From JAYPUG01 sp038117265 (GTDB lineage Bacteria; Pseudomonadota; Alphaproteobacteria; UBA6615): a stretch of DNA of 52,348 nucleotides. Positions 8,731 through 17,066 of the stretch are shown here, piece by piece (the stretch's first letter is position 1; the number at the start of each line of letters is the position of its first letter). The position numbers and the translations under genes were made by a program. Below the pieces are notes generated by a model that saw only the letters and a list, made by a program, of their open reading frames with translations, was not told where the DNA came from and ran no database searches. The stretch is from positions 1 to 52,348 of the forward strand of contig JAYOFO010000010.1 of assembly GCA_038117265.1 (NCBI GenBank), written 5' to 3'.

Positions 8731-10167
8731 ATGCGACGCGTCCGAAACGTAAAGGTTCTCGCCACCCTGGGCCCGGCGAGCGCGTCGGAGAAGATGATCC
8801 GCACGCTGTTCGAGGCGGGGGCGGACGCGTTCCGGCTGAACATGAGCCATGGCTCCCACGACGACGTGCGCGCCATGTACCAGCGCATCCGCGCGGTCGA
8901 GGCCGAGCTGGGGCGCCCGATCTGCGTGCTCGCCGACCTGCAGGGCCCCAAGCTGCGCGTCGGCGAGATGACGCCGGACACCGAGCTCGAGGAGGGGGCG
9001 AGCTTTCGCCTCGAGCTCGAGCGTGGCCCCGGCGATGCGGCGGGTGCGCCCTTGCCCCATCGCGAGATCTTCGAGGCCATCGAACCCGGCGTGTCGCTTC
9101 TGCTCGACGACGGCAAGATCAGGCTCGAGGTGATGGAGGCGGGCACGGACTTCGCCGAGACGAAGGTCGTCGTCGGCGGCCCGCTGACCTCGAACAAGGG
9201 CGTCAACGTGCCCGACGTGATCCTGCCGGTTCCCGCGCTGTCGCCCAAGGATCGGCGCGATCTCGATTTCGCGCTGTCGCTCGATGTCGACTGGATCGCG
9301 CTGTCCTTCGTGCAGCGGCCCGACGATGTGGCCGAGGCCAAGAAGATCGTCGCCGGCCGCGCCGCCGTCATGGCGAAGATCGAGAAACCGCGCGCGCTCG
9401 ACTTCCTCGACGAGATCATCGAGACGGCCGATGGGCTCATGGTGGCGCGCGGCGACCTGGGCGTCGAACTGCCGATCGAGCAGGTGCCGGGCATCCAGAA
9501 GGCGATCACGCGCGCCGCGCGCCGGGCGGGCAAGCCGGTCGTAGTCGCGACGCAGATGCTGGAATCGATGATCGAGGCGCCGGTTCCCACGCGGGCGGAA
9601 GTCTCCGACGTCGCCACCGCGGTCTTCGAAGGGGCTGACGCGGTGATGCTGTCGGGGGAATCGGCGGTCGGTGCGTATCCGCGCGAGGCGGTTGCGATGA
9701 TGGACCGCGTCGCGCGTTCGGTGGAGGCCGATCCGCAGTTCCGCGCCGCGATCAATGCCGGCCGCACCGAGCCGGATGCGACGACGGCGGATGCGATCAC
9801 GCTGGCCGCACGCCAGGTCGCCGAGACGCTGAAGGCGGCGGCGATCGTCTGTTATACGGCGTCGGGCTCGACGGGTATTCGCGCCTCGCGCGAGCGTCCC
9901 GAGGTGCCGATCCTGGTGCTGACGCCCGTCCTGCAGACCGCGCGCCGGCTGGCGATCGCCTGGGGCGTGCACTGCGTGCAGACCGAGGACGCCACGAGCT
10001 TCCTCGACATGGTCATCCGTGCCAGCCGCGTGGCAGAGGGCGAGGAGTTCGCCAAAACCGGCGACCGCCTTGTCATCACCGCGGGTGTGCCCTTCGGCAC
10101 GCCCGGACGCACCAACATCCTGCGGATCGCGACGGTGGGTGCGGAGGGGCGGCCACGGCGCGCCTGA
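8731..10167 (+). CDS. pyk: Pyruvate kinase
   Basis: A 478-residue glycolytic enzyme converting phosphoenolpyruvate and ADP to pyruvate and ATP. Seen: N-terminal VLATLGPAS, FRLNMSHG (active-site Arg/Asn/Ser), VLADLQGPKLRVG, the catalytic VMAKIEKPRA with Lys and Glu, MVARGDLGVELP, and VATQMLESMI. The C-terminal domain is full length, with the allosteric-site region CYTASGSTG. An apparent AAAGGT ribosome-binding site precedes the ATG. It is followed by the PEP carboxykinase gene, so genes controlling both directions at the PEP node are adjacent. Confidence 0.97.
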   Translation: MRRVRNVKVLATLGPASASEKMIRTLFEAGADAFRLNMSHGSHDDVRAMYQRIRAVEAELGRPICVLADLQGPKLRVGEMTPDTELEEGASFRLELERGPGDAAGAPLPHREIFEAIEPGVSLLLDDGKIRLEVMEAGTDFAETKVVVGGPLTSNKGVNVPDVILPVPALSPKDRRDLDFALSLDVDWIALSFVQRPDDVAEAKKIVAGRAAVMAKIEKPRALDFLDEIIETADGLMVARGDLGVELPIEQVPGIQKAITRAARRAGKPVVVATQMLESMIEAPVPTRAEVSDVATAVFEGADAVMLSGESAVGAYPREAVAMMDRVARSVEADPQFRAAINAGRTEPDATTADAITLAARQVAETLKAAAIVCYTASGSTGIRASRERPEVPILVLTPVLQTARRLAIAWGVHCVQTEDATSFLDMVIRASRVAEGEEFAKTGDRLVITAGVPFGTPGRTNILRIATVGAEGRPRRA

Positions 10168-10219
10168 GGCCGGGCTCGGGGCCGGTAAAATTGCGTCGAT
10201 TCGCCCCCAGAAAGTTGGC

Positions 10220-10246
10220 CGACTCGTGTTTACATCGGCCGAGTCG
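10220..10246. promoter_or_regulatory. Inverted repeat upstream of PEP carboxykinase
   Basis: CGACTCG and CGAGTCG form a 7-bp inverted repeat with a 13-bp spacer, each arm inside a GGCCGA-TCG context. It lies 70-95 bp before the PEP carboxykinase start, at the edge of an AT-rich promoter-like stretch. It could be an operator for that gene or a weak hairpin after pyruvate kinase; the sequence alone does not decide. Confidence 0.35.
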
Positions 10247-10314
10247 TTTGGCTTATTGTCTTGAAATTTTCTTATTCGAAACATGGCGTCGCGAAACGCC
10301 GAACGGGAGGCAAC

Positions 10315-12144
10315 ATGGGGCAATCGGGCGAGGCTAACACCCGCAATCGAAAGCTGCTCAAGTGGGTCGAGGACATCGCTCGGCGCACACAGCCCGACGA
10401 CATTTACTGGTGCGACGGATCGCAGGAGGAGTTTAACCGGCTCTGCGGCGAGATGGTCGATTCCGGGATGCTGATCCCGCTGAACCAGGAATTGCGTCCC
10501 GGCTGCTTTCTGGCGCGCTCGGACCCCAACGACGTCGCCCGTGTCGAGCACCGCACCTTCGTGTGCTGGGACGACGAAGAGGATGCGGGCCCCAACAACA
10601 ACTGGGTCGCCCCCGCCGAGATGCGCGCGACCCTCGACGGCCTGTTCGAGGGCTGCATGCGCGGCCGCACCATGTACGTCATTCCGTTCAGCATGGGGCC
10701 GCTGGGTTCGCACATCGCGCATATCGGCGTGCAGCTCACCGATTCCCCCTATGTGGCGGCCAGCATGCGGATCATGACCCGCATGGGGCAGGGCGCGCTC
10801 GACGAGCTGGGCGACGGCGTCTTCGTGCCGTGCGTGCACACGGTCGGCGCACCGCTGGCCGACGGCCAGGAAGACGTTGTCTGGCCGTGCAACGACGCCA
10901 AGTACATCGTGCACTTCCCGCAAGACCACTCGATCTGGTCCTTCGGCAGCGGCTATGGCGGCAACGCGCTGCTCGGCAAGAAGTGCTTCTCGCTGCGCAT
11001 CGCCTCGATCATGGCGAAGGAGGAAGGCTGGCTCGCCGAGCACATGCTGATCCTCGGCCTGCAGTCGCCCAAGGGCGAGAAGACCTATGTCGCGGCGGCG
11101 TTCCCCAGCGCGTGCGGCAAGACGAACCTGGCGATGCTGATCCCGCCCGAGGGCTACGAGGACTGGACGGTCTCGACCGTCGGCGACGACATCGCCTGGA
11201 TCAAGCCCGACGACGACGGCAAGCTCCACGCGATCAATCCGGAGGCCGGCTATTTCGGCGTGGTGCCGGGGACGTCGACCAAGACCAACCCGAACGCGAT
11301 GAAGATGATCCAGCGCGACACCATCTTCACCAACGTCGCGCTGACCGACGACGGCGATGTCTGGTGGGAGGGCAAGGACGGCGATCCGCCCGCGCACCTG
11401 ATCGACTGGCGCGGCGAGGACTGGACGCCCGATTGCGGCCGTCCGGCGGCGCATCCCAATGCGCGGTTCACGGTCGCGGCGGAGAACTGCCCGAGCATCG
11501 ACCCGGCCTGGGACGATCCGGCGGGTGTGCCGATCGATGCGTTCATCTTCGGCGGCCGGTTGAGCACGACCTTCCCGCTGGTCTACGAGGCCCGCGACTG
11601 GACCCACGGAGTCTACATAGCCGCGACCATGGGCTCGGAGGCCACCGCGGCGGCCGACAACCAGGCCGCGATCCGGCGTGACCCGATGGCGATGCTGCCC
11701 TTCTGCGGCTACAACATGGCCGACTACTGGAACCACTGGCTGAGCTTCGCGACGAAGAAGAAGCTCACCCTGCCCAAGATTTTCCGGGTGAACTGGTTCC
11801 GCAAGGACGGCCAGGGCAAGTTCATCTGGCCGGGCTTCGGCGAGAACATGCGCGTCCTCGAATGGGTCTGCGACCGGGTGCACGGCAATGTCGACGCGGT
11901 CGAGGGGCCGCTGGGCAAGATGCCGCGTTACGAGGACCTGAACTGGACCGGGCTGGCGTTCTCGGAAGAATCCTTCAACGGCATCATGGATCTGGCGCGC
12001 GATGCCGGAGCCAGCGAGGCCGAGGACCAGAAGGAGCTGTTCGACAGCTTCGCCGACCGTCTGCCCGAAGAGATGGAGGCCCAGCGCCAGGCGCTGCTCG
12101 AAAGCATGGCCGATGCGCCCGAGGTCTGGCGGATCGCCAGCTAG
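10315..12144 (+). CDS. pckG: Phosphoenolpyruvate carboxykinase (GTP)
   Basis: A 609-residue enzyme converting oxaloacetate and GTP to PEP, CO2 and GDP, the entry to gluconeogenesis. The GTP class is shown by the P-loop FPSACGKTNLAM with its hyper-reactive Cys (about residue 267), by FGSGYGGNALLGKKC, and by GRLSTTFPLVYEARDW and FRVNWFRKDGQGKFIWPGFGEN, all typical of the GTP family and absent from ATP-type PckA. Start: ATG 10315 preceded by GGGAGG. A strong hairpin follows the stop. The GTP form is less common than the ATP form among alphaproteobacteria. Confidence 0.97.
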   Translation: MGQSGEANTRNRKLLKWVEDIARRTQPDDIYWCDGSQEEFNRLCGEMVDSGMLIPLNQELRPGCFLARSDPNDVARVEHRTFVCWDDEEDAGPNNNWVAPAEMRATLDGLFEGCMRGRTMYVIPFSMGPLGSHIAHIGVQLTDSPYVAASMRIMTRMGQGALDELGDGVFVPCVHTVGAPLADGQEDVVWPCNDAKYIVHFPQDHSIWSFGSGYGGNALLGKKCFSLRIASIMAKEEGWLAEHMLILGLQSPKGEKTYVAAAFPSACGKTNLAMLIPPEGYEDWTVSTVGDDIAWIKPDDDGKLHAINPEAGYFGVVPGTSTKTNPNAMKMIQRDTIFTNVALTDDGDVWWEGKDGDPPAHLIDWRGEDWTPDCGRPAAHPNARFTVAAENCPSIDPAWDDPAGVPIDAFIFGGRLSTTFPLVYEARDWTHGVYIAATMGSEATAAADNQAAIRRDPMAMLPFCGYNMADYWNHWLSFATKKKLTLPKIFRVNWFRKDGQGKFIWPGFGENMRVLEWVCDRVHGNVDAVEGPLGKMPRYEDLNWTGLAFSEESFNGIMDLARDAGASEAEDQKELFDSFADRLPEEMEAQRQALLESMADAPEVWRIAS

Positions 12145-12164
12145 GCAAACGACATCGTCTCGAA

Positions 12165-12194
12165 CGAAGGGCCGCTCTCCGGAGCGGCCCTTCG
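12165..12194. terminator. Bidirectional hairpin terminator
   Basis: A perfect 13-bp GC-rich stem with loop TCCG, between the convergent PEP carboxykinase (stop 12144) and AtzH-like gene (stop 12200). There is only a short T run on the + side, so it is a strong hairpin but not a classical U-tract terminator. Confidence 0.7.
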
Positions 12195-12199
12195 GCGTT

Positions 12200-12586
12200 T
12201 CAGGCGGGTTTGGGGATGACGCTCACATGGGCGGCGACGATGCGCCAGCCCTCGGGCATGCGCGCCCAGGCCTGGCTCTGGCGGCCGACCTTGTCGCCCA
12301 TGCTCGCGCGATGGAACTCGAGGTTCGCGGTGGCGAAGTCCCGGCCATAGGTGGTGACGATCACCGGGCCCGTGGTGCGAACCACGTCGCTTGGGTTGCG
12401 CGCGGCCCGGAAGCCGGCGATCTGGGCGTGACCGTACAGGTTCTCGCCGATCCCGAAGCGCAGGGTCAGGTCATTGTCCCAGAACAGCTCGTTGAGCACG
12501 TCGACGTCGTTGGTGGTCAGCGCATGCTCGTAGCGGTCATGGGCCGCCGTGACCTCGGCGACGATCTCGGGGATGTTGATTTCCAT
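12200..12586 (-). CDS. AtzH-like / HpxZ family protein
   Basis: A 128-residue SnoaL/NTF2-like fold protein with the AtzH-like (DUF3225) pattern: an N-terminal helix (EIVAEVTAAHDRYEHAL), NELFWDNDLTLRFG, ENLYGHAQIAGFRAAR and the closing QSQAWARMPEGWRIVAAHVS. AtzH acts on a dicarboxyurea intermediate in cyanuric acid breakdown, and HpxZ is linked to oxalurate use; no ring-opening or amidase partner is nearby, so the reaction here is open. The ATG at 12586 follows GGGAGC. It lies 32 bp downstream of the putative selenoprotein gene and is probably co-transcribed with it. Confidence 0.82.
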   Translation of the reverse strand: MEINIPEIVAEVTAAHDRYEHALTTNDVDVLNELFWDNDLTLRFGIGENLYGHAQIAGFRAARNPSDVVRTTGPVIVTTYGRDFATANLEFHRASMGDKVGRQSQAWARMPEGWRIVAAHVSVIPKPA

Positions 12587-12618
12587 AAATGTGCTCCCGT
12601 TCTTTGCTGCCGGCAGGC

Positions 12619-13281
12619 CTACTCGGCTGCCTTCTCCGTCTCGCCCGCGCCGGGCTTGTTCCACCAGCAGTCGCACATGAAGGCGACATAGTCCTGCGGG
12701 TCGATCGTCTTGGATTTGGTGATCCGGCCCATCAGCGGACCCTCCTCGACATCGACCTGCAAGCCGTCGGTGAAGCGGTTCCAGAAGTTGAAGAAGCACG
12801 ACACCATCGTGATCTCGACGATCTGTGCGGAATCGAAGTGCTTCTTCAGTTCCGGCATCGCCTCGGGGTTTTCCCCGCGATAGGTCTTCTCCGTCAGGAC
12901 TTCGGCCCATTTCATCGCCGCCTTCTCGGCCGGCGTGAACAGCTGCGATGCCTGGTAGTCGCCCTCGATGGCGGCGATCATTTCTTCGTCAAAACCCAAC
13001 CCTCGACCGAGCGTTACGTTGTGCTTGATTCAGTACCGGCAACCGTTCAGCATCGAGGTCTTGAGGATAACGAGCGCCTTCGTGCGCACGTCGAGAATCC
13101 CCGTTACCTCCTCACGCAGCGCCGCCACGATAAAGCCGTAGATCGACTGGGCCAGCTTCGGCGAGTGCGCGGCGGTCCGGACCGCGTTGGCGACCCGACC
13201 GAACATTTGAGTCGAGTGTTTGAACAGGATTTCGGCCTCGGGGCCGGCCTCCTCGTCGGTGATCATCGGCAAATGGGGCAT
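12619..13281 (-). CDS. CMD/AhpD-family protein, putative selenoprotein (UGA read as Sec at codon 84)
   Basis: The reading frame from ATG 13281 (GAGGAG ribosome-binding site) reaches TGA at 13030-13032 and continues in the same frame to 12619; read through, it encodes 220 residues. Across the TGA the protein reads SMLNGCRY-U-IKHNVTLG, giving CxxU followed by HN, precisely where the CMD gene at the left edge has CAYCFAHN. Conserved sequence on both sides (LVILKTS before, FDEEMIAAIEGDY and MVSCFFNFWNRFTDGL after) argues that both halves form one protein. A SECIS-like stem-loop follows the UGA at suitable distance. Likely role: thiol/selenol redox enzyme, perhaps reducing a peroxiredoxin. The divergent neighbour is a peroxiredoxin-like gene. 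Ordinary gene callers will split it. The alternatives are a nonsense mutation or sequencing error. Confidence 0.85.
12997..13016 (-). promoter_or_regulatory. Putative bacterial SECIS element
   Basis: In the mRNA downstream of the UGA, a stem of UAAC plus CUC pairs with GAG plus GUUG (one G-G mismatch) and presents a GGUC tetraloop. The loop begins 21 nt after the UGA, inside the 16-37 nt range usual for bacterial SECIS elements, and a G in the first two loop positions is the known requirement. The E. coli fdhF SECIS loop also carries GGUC. SelB would bind here to deliver Sec-tRNA. Confidence 0.7.
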
Positions 13282-13535
13282 TTCCAACTCCTCGGTTCGT
13301 TGCGTTCGGCCGATACAGTAGCGTCGCCGGAAGCCGCGGAACACCCGTGGTCGCCTGCCCGAAGACGGCGTCTGGGGCGGCATGCCGTGGCCACATACGA
13401 CATGTTACGAAAAAGAAAAGACGGAACCAAAAAATCTCCCATATATGAACATATGGACGCGATCCCCGGATCCGTCCGAGACCTGCCATACACCTATCGA
13501 TGCACGCCATCGCCCGGCAACCCGATGAGGAAGAC

Positions 13536-14102
13536 ATGTCAGCCATCAATCCCCTGATCCCGCAGCAGCCGGCGCCGTCGCTCGACGTGGCCACCGTGGG
13601 GGGCGGGACCTGGAGCCTCGCCGACCAGAGCCCCGAGAACTTCACCATGATCGTGTTCTACCGCGGCCTGCACTGCCCGATCTGTTCGATGTATCTGGGC
13701 GGCCTCAACAAGCTGGCGGGCGAATTCGCCCAGCGCGGCGTCGATATCGTCGTCCTCAGCACCGACACCGAGGCGCGCGCCGCCGAGGCCAAGGAGAAAT
13801 GGGGGCTCGACAATCTGGTCGTCGGCCATTCGCTCGATCTCGACAAGGCCCGCGAGTGGGGCCTCTACATTTCGGCCGGCAAGGGCGTCAGCGGTGCGGG
13901 CATCGAGGAGCCGGCGCTGTTCGCCGAGCCGGGCCTGTTCCTGGTGAAGCCCGACAATTCGGTCTACTTCGTCACCACCCAGTCGATGCCGTTCGCGCGC
14001 CCGGCCTTCGCCGAGCTGCTCAAGGGCCTCGATTTCGTGATCGCCAAGAACTACCCGGGCCGCGGCGAGGTCGTCGACCACAATCAGGCCGCCGCCGAAT
14101 AG
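13536..14102 (+). CDS. Peroxiredoxin-like protein (AhpC/TSA, CPIC type)
   Basis: A 188-residue thioredoxin-fold protein of the peroxiredoxin-like family. The active-site segment is VFYRGLHCPICSMYLGGL, where the first Cys corresponds to the peroxidatic Cys and CPIC forms a possible resolving pair. IVVLSTDTEARAAEAKEKWG follows, as in AhpC/TSA proteins. It would reduce peroxides with electrons from a thiol partner in the cytosol. The ATG at 13536 is preceded by GAGGAAG. It is divergent from the CxxU AhpD-like gene across a 254-bp region that is AT-rich near 13400-13450, which makes a functional pair analogous to AhpC/AhpD plausible (inference). Confidence 0.9.
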   Translation: MSAINPLIPQQPAPSLDVATVGGGTWSLADQSPENFTMIVFYRGLHCPICSMYLGGLNKLAGEFAQRGVDIVVLSTDTEARAAEAKEKWGLDNLVVGHSLDLDKAREWGLYISAGKGVSGAGIEEPALFAEPGLFLVKPDNSVYFVTTQSMPFARPAFAELLKGLDFVIAKNYPGRGEVVDHNQAAAE

Positions 14103-14127
14103 ATCGCTCCCTCCCAGGAGTTGCTCC

Positions 14128-14166
14128 GGGCGTCCACTCCTTCCAGGAGCGGGCGCCCGCTTTTTT
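14128..14166 (+). terminator. Rho-independent terminator after the peroxiredoxin-like gene
   Basis: Stem GGGCGTCC/CTCCT pairs with AGGAG/GGGCGCCC (one A-C mismatch, loop TCC) and is followed shortly by six T. It lies 25 bp beyond the stop at 14102; its T tract reaches the stop codon of the convergent glnS. Confidence 0.8.
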
Positions 14167-15850
14167 ATTGGCCGGCGGCCTTCGCCTTGGCCCAGCTGTC
14201 GCGCAGGCCCACCGTTCGGTTGAACACCGGTGCGCGCGACGTGGTGTCGCGGTCGGGGCAGAAATAGCCGATGCGTTCGAACTGCACGACTTCGCCGGGG
14301 GCGAGGTCGGCCAGCGACGGTTCGAGCCAGCAATTCGTGCGCACCTCGAGCGAGCCGGGGTTCAGCTCGTCGAGCCATTCGCCGTCCTTGCCCGGCTCCT
14401 CTTCGCGGAACAGATGGTCGTACAGCCGGACCTCTGCGGGAATTGCGGTTTCCGCGGCCACCCAGTGGATCGTGCCGCGCACCTTGCGCCCGTCCGGCGC
14501 GTCGCCGCCGCGTGTGGCCGGGTCGTAGGTGCAGCGCAGTTCGACGACATTGCCGTCGGCGTCCTTGACGATGTCGGTGCAGGTGACGAAGTAGGCGAAG
14601 CGCAGGCGCACCTCCTGGCCGATCGCGAGGCGGTGGAACTTCTTGGGCGGATCTTCCATGAAGTCGTCGCGCTCGACCCAGAGCTCGCGACCGAACGGCA
14701 CCTCGCGGGTGCCGGCGCTCTCGTCGGTCGGATTGTTGGTCGCCTCGAGCCGTTCGCTCTCGCCCTCGGGATAGTTCTCGATCACCAGCCGGATCGGGTC
14801 GAGCACGGCCATGCGGCGCGGCGCGCTCGTGTTCAGATGCTCGCGGATCGTGTTCTCGAAATAGGCCATCTCCACCAGCCCGTCCGACTTGGTCACGCCG
14901 AGCCGGCCGATGAAGTCGCGGATCGCCTCCGGCGGCACCCCGCGCCGGCGCAGGCCCGACAGGGTCGGCATGCGCGGGTCGTCCCAGCCGGTGACGTGCC
15001 CGTCGGTGACCAGCTGGTTGAGGCGGCGCTTCGACAGCACCGTGTGGCCCAGGTTGAGGCGTCCGAACTCGTACTGCCGCGGCCGGGCGGGGACGGGCAG
15101 GTTCTCGAGGAACCAGTCATAGAGGGGCCGGTGATCCTCGAATTCCAGCGTGCAGATCGAATGGGTGACGCGCTCGATCGCGTCCGACTGGCCGTGCGCG
15201 AAGTCGTAGGTGGGATAGATGCACCATGCATCGCCCGTGCGCGGGTGGGGCGCGCGCACGATGCGGTAGAGGACCGGGTCGCGCAGGTTGATGTTGCCCG
15301 CCGCCATGTCGATCTTCGCGCGCAGCACCTTCTCGCCGTCGGCGAACGCGCCGGCGCGCATGCGCTCGAACAGGTCGCGGTTCTCGGCCGGCGTCCGCTC
15401 GCGGTGCGGGCTCGGTCGGCCCGGCTCGGTCAGGGTGCCGCGATATTCGCGGATCTCGTCGGCCGACAGATCGTCGACATAGGCCTTGCCGGCGTCGATC
15501 AGGTGCAGCGCCCAGGCATAGAGCTGTTCGAAATAGTCCGAGGCATGGAACAGATTTTCGCCCCAATCGAAGCCCAGCCAGCGCACATCGGCCTGGATCG
15601 CGCGGATATAGGCCTCGTCCTCCTTCGCCGGGTTCGTGTCGTCGAAGCGCAGATGGCAGCGGCCGCCGAATTCGTTCGCGATCCCGAAGTTCAGGCAAAT
15701 CGACTTGGCGTGACCGATGTGCAGATAGCCGTTCGGCTCGGGCGGAAAGCGGGTCACCACGCCGTCATGGAGGCCGGCGTCGAGTTCGGCGCGAACCTGC
15801 TCGCGGATGAAATCGCGCGGCGCGTCGGCGCTGGAATCGGAATCGTTCAT
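14165..15850 (-). CDS. glnS: Glutaminyl-tRNA synthetase
   Basis: A 561-residue class I synthetase that charges tRNA-Gln directly. Seen: RFPPEPNGYLHIGHAKS with the HIGH motif near residue 40, FDDTNPAKE, YPTYDFAHGQSDAIE, FEDHRPLYDWF, and the KMSKS-equivalent VLSKRRL; the C-terminal anticodon-binding domain is complete. Many alphaproteobacteria lack GlnRS and make Gln-tRNA by GatCAB transamidation, so its presence hints at a lineage that acquired it. The start ATG at 15850 is clear. Confidence 0.97.
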   Translation of the reverse strand: MNDSDSSADAPRDFIREQVRAELDAGLHDGVVTRFPPEPNGYLHIGHAKSICLNFGIANEFGGRCHLRFDDTNPAKEDEAYIRAIQADVRWLGFDWGENLFHASDYFEQLYAWALHLIDAGKAYVDDLSADEIREYRGTLTEPGRPSPHRERTPAENRDLFERMRAGAFADGEKVLRAKIDMAAGNINLRDPVLYRIVRAPHPRTGDAWCIYPTYDFAHGQSDAIERVTHSICTLEFEDHRPLYDWFLENLPVPARPRQYEFGRLNLGHTVLSKRRLNQLVTDGHVTGWDDPRMPTLSGLRRRGVPPEAIRDFIGRLGVTKSDGLVEMAYFENTIREHLNTSAPRRMAVLDPIRLVIENYPEGESERLEATNNPTDESAGTREVPFGRELWVERDDFMEDPPKKFHRLAIGQEVRLRFAYFVTCTDIVKDADGNVVELRCTYDPATRGGDAPDGRKVRGTIHWVAAETAIPAEVRLYDHLFREEEPGKDGEWLDELNPGSLEVRTNCWLEPSLADLAPGEVVQFERIGYFCPDRDTTSRAPVFNRTVGLRDSWAKAKAAGQ

Positions 15851-15933
15851 CGGGGTGTCCGCAGGGAACGGGGCATTCGGGCCTGTCTGCCAGAAATCGG
15901 TGCGTGCGCCAAGTCGGTGCGGCGCCGGGAACG

Positions 15934-15963
15934 AAAACGGCCCGGCACCAGGTGCCGGGCCGT
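15934..15963 (-). terminator. Rho-independent terminator after the VOC dioxygenase gene
   Basis: On the minus strand an 11-13 bp perfect stem (ACGGCCCGGCACC and its complement) is followed by TTTTCGTT, 24 bp past the stop at 15987. It sits between that gene and the start of glnS. Confidence 0.82.
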
Positions 15964-15986
15964 CGCTTGCCGCGGTGTCGCCCGTT

Positions 15987-16949
15987 CTACGGGCTCACAT
16001 GCATGATGAACTCCATCGGCGCCGGCTCGCCCCACTGGGACTGCAGCCCCTCTTCGGCGGGGATGTAACGCGTGCCGTAGTCGACGTTGAGCGTGTCGGA
16101 ATCGGCCCAGTGCTCGTGCACCCGGCCCCACGGATCCTTCCAATAGTCATAGATCTGGCTGCCGAGCAGATGGCGCCCGATGCCCCAGACATGCTCGTAC
16201 TCGCCGAAATCGCGAAGGTGTTCGTGGCCCATCATGACGTCGTCGAAATCGGGCACTTCGAACGACAGGTGATTGAGGCCGGAATTCTCGTTCTGGACGT
16301 AGAGGAACACGTGGTGATCGACGAACTCCTTGCCGGCATCGATCCGGTTGAAGCTGGCGATGACCTTTTCCTTGTCGCCCTCGACGAAGACCTCGTCCGA
16401 CGCGATCAGGCCGATGTGGTGGCGAATCCAGGCGAGGCATTCCTTGAGCTTCGGCGTGCCGATCACCCCGTGGCCGATGCGTTTCACATGCGCCGGTCCG
16501 CGCGGCTTGCGCCACAATTCGCCGCCGCGCGCATACTTGTCGATGTTCCCAAGGTTATAGGGATGCCGGTCGACGGGGATCGGGTCGTGTCGCGCGACGC
16601 CATGGACGACCTCGATCGTGTAGCCGTTCGGCTCGGTGATCCGCACGCGCTTTCCGCCGCCGGGTTCGTCGATGTTCTCGACCGCCGAGGCACCCTCGGC
16701 CTCTTTGGCCAGCTTGTGCAGGTCGTCCTCGCTCGCGGCGTGGAACGCCAGACCAACGAATCCCGTGTCACCCTTCTCGGTGACGTGGACGTGGTGGTCG
16801 GGATCGGTTCCGCGCATGTAGAGCGCGTTCGCCGTACGCTCGGTCCGCACCATGCCGAACCGCGACAGGAACTCCTCCTGCTTGTCGAGGTCGGGCGAAC
16901 GGATGCGGCCCCAAGCGATGTCAGTCACCTTGATGATCGGGTCGGTCAT
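15987..16949 (-). CDS. VOC family protein, type I extradiol ring-cleavage dioxygenase-like
   Basis: A 320-residue protein with two vicinal-oxygen-chelate modules. The N-terminal module (DIAWGRIRSPDLDKQEEFL to NGYTIEVVHG) and the C-terminal module (HVKRIGHGVIGT to the end) match type I extradiol dioxygenases. Candidate Fe(II) ligands in the second module are His in RIGHGV, His in LNHLSFEV and Glu in GRVHEHW. The enzymes open catecholic rings next to the diol. The start at 16949 has AGGAGG upstream; a longer start at 16973 lacks this. It is divergent from a TetR-type regulator that probably controls it. No other aromatic catabolism genes flank it. Confidence 0.85.
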   Translation of the reverse strand: MTDPIIKVTDIAWGRIRSPDLDKQEEFLSRFGMVRTERTANALYMRGTDPDHHVHVTEKGDTGFVGLAFHAASEDDLHKLAKEAEGASAVENIDEPGGGKRVRITEPNGYTIEVVHGVARHDPIPVDRHPYNLGNIDKYARGGELWRKPRGPAHVKRIGHGVIGTPKLKECLAWIRHHIGLIASDEVFVEGDKEKVIASFNRIDAGKEFVDHHVFLYVQNENSGLNHLSFEVPDFDDVMMGHEHLRDFGEYEHVWGIGRHLLGSQIYDYWKDPWGRVHEHWADSDTLNVDYGTRYIPAEEGLQSQWGEPAPMEFIMHVSP

Positions 16950-17066
16950 TGGGATTTCCTCCTGCCCTGCCAAAAGGGTCGTGTTTCAAACACTGTAGTC
17001 GGAAGATGAGTGCGACGAAACGCCCTCGGCGTGTTCGCTTTTCTCCATACGGCGGCGTACGGTAAG

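Noticed and set aside
8281..11883. A very long open frame on the minus strand opposite pyruvate kinase and PEPCK
   Set aside because: Its translation is rich in Arg, His, Gly and Ala with no family features; it is the shadow of two well-supported genes in a GC-rich genome.
13030..13032. TGA as a simple end of a short CMD protein
   Set aside because: Family sequence continues in frame on the far side, the Cys column is exactly here, and a SECIS-like hairpin follows; termination is the less likely reading.
13440..13460. AT-rich CATATATG/CATATG repeats as an operator between the selenoprotein and peroxiredoxin genes
   Set aside because: The symmetry is short and imperfect; it may simply be promoter AT richness.
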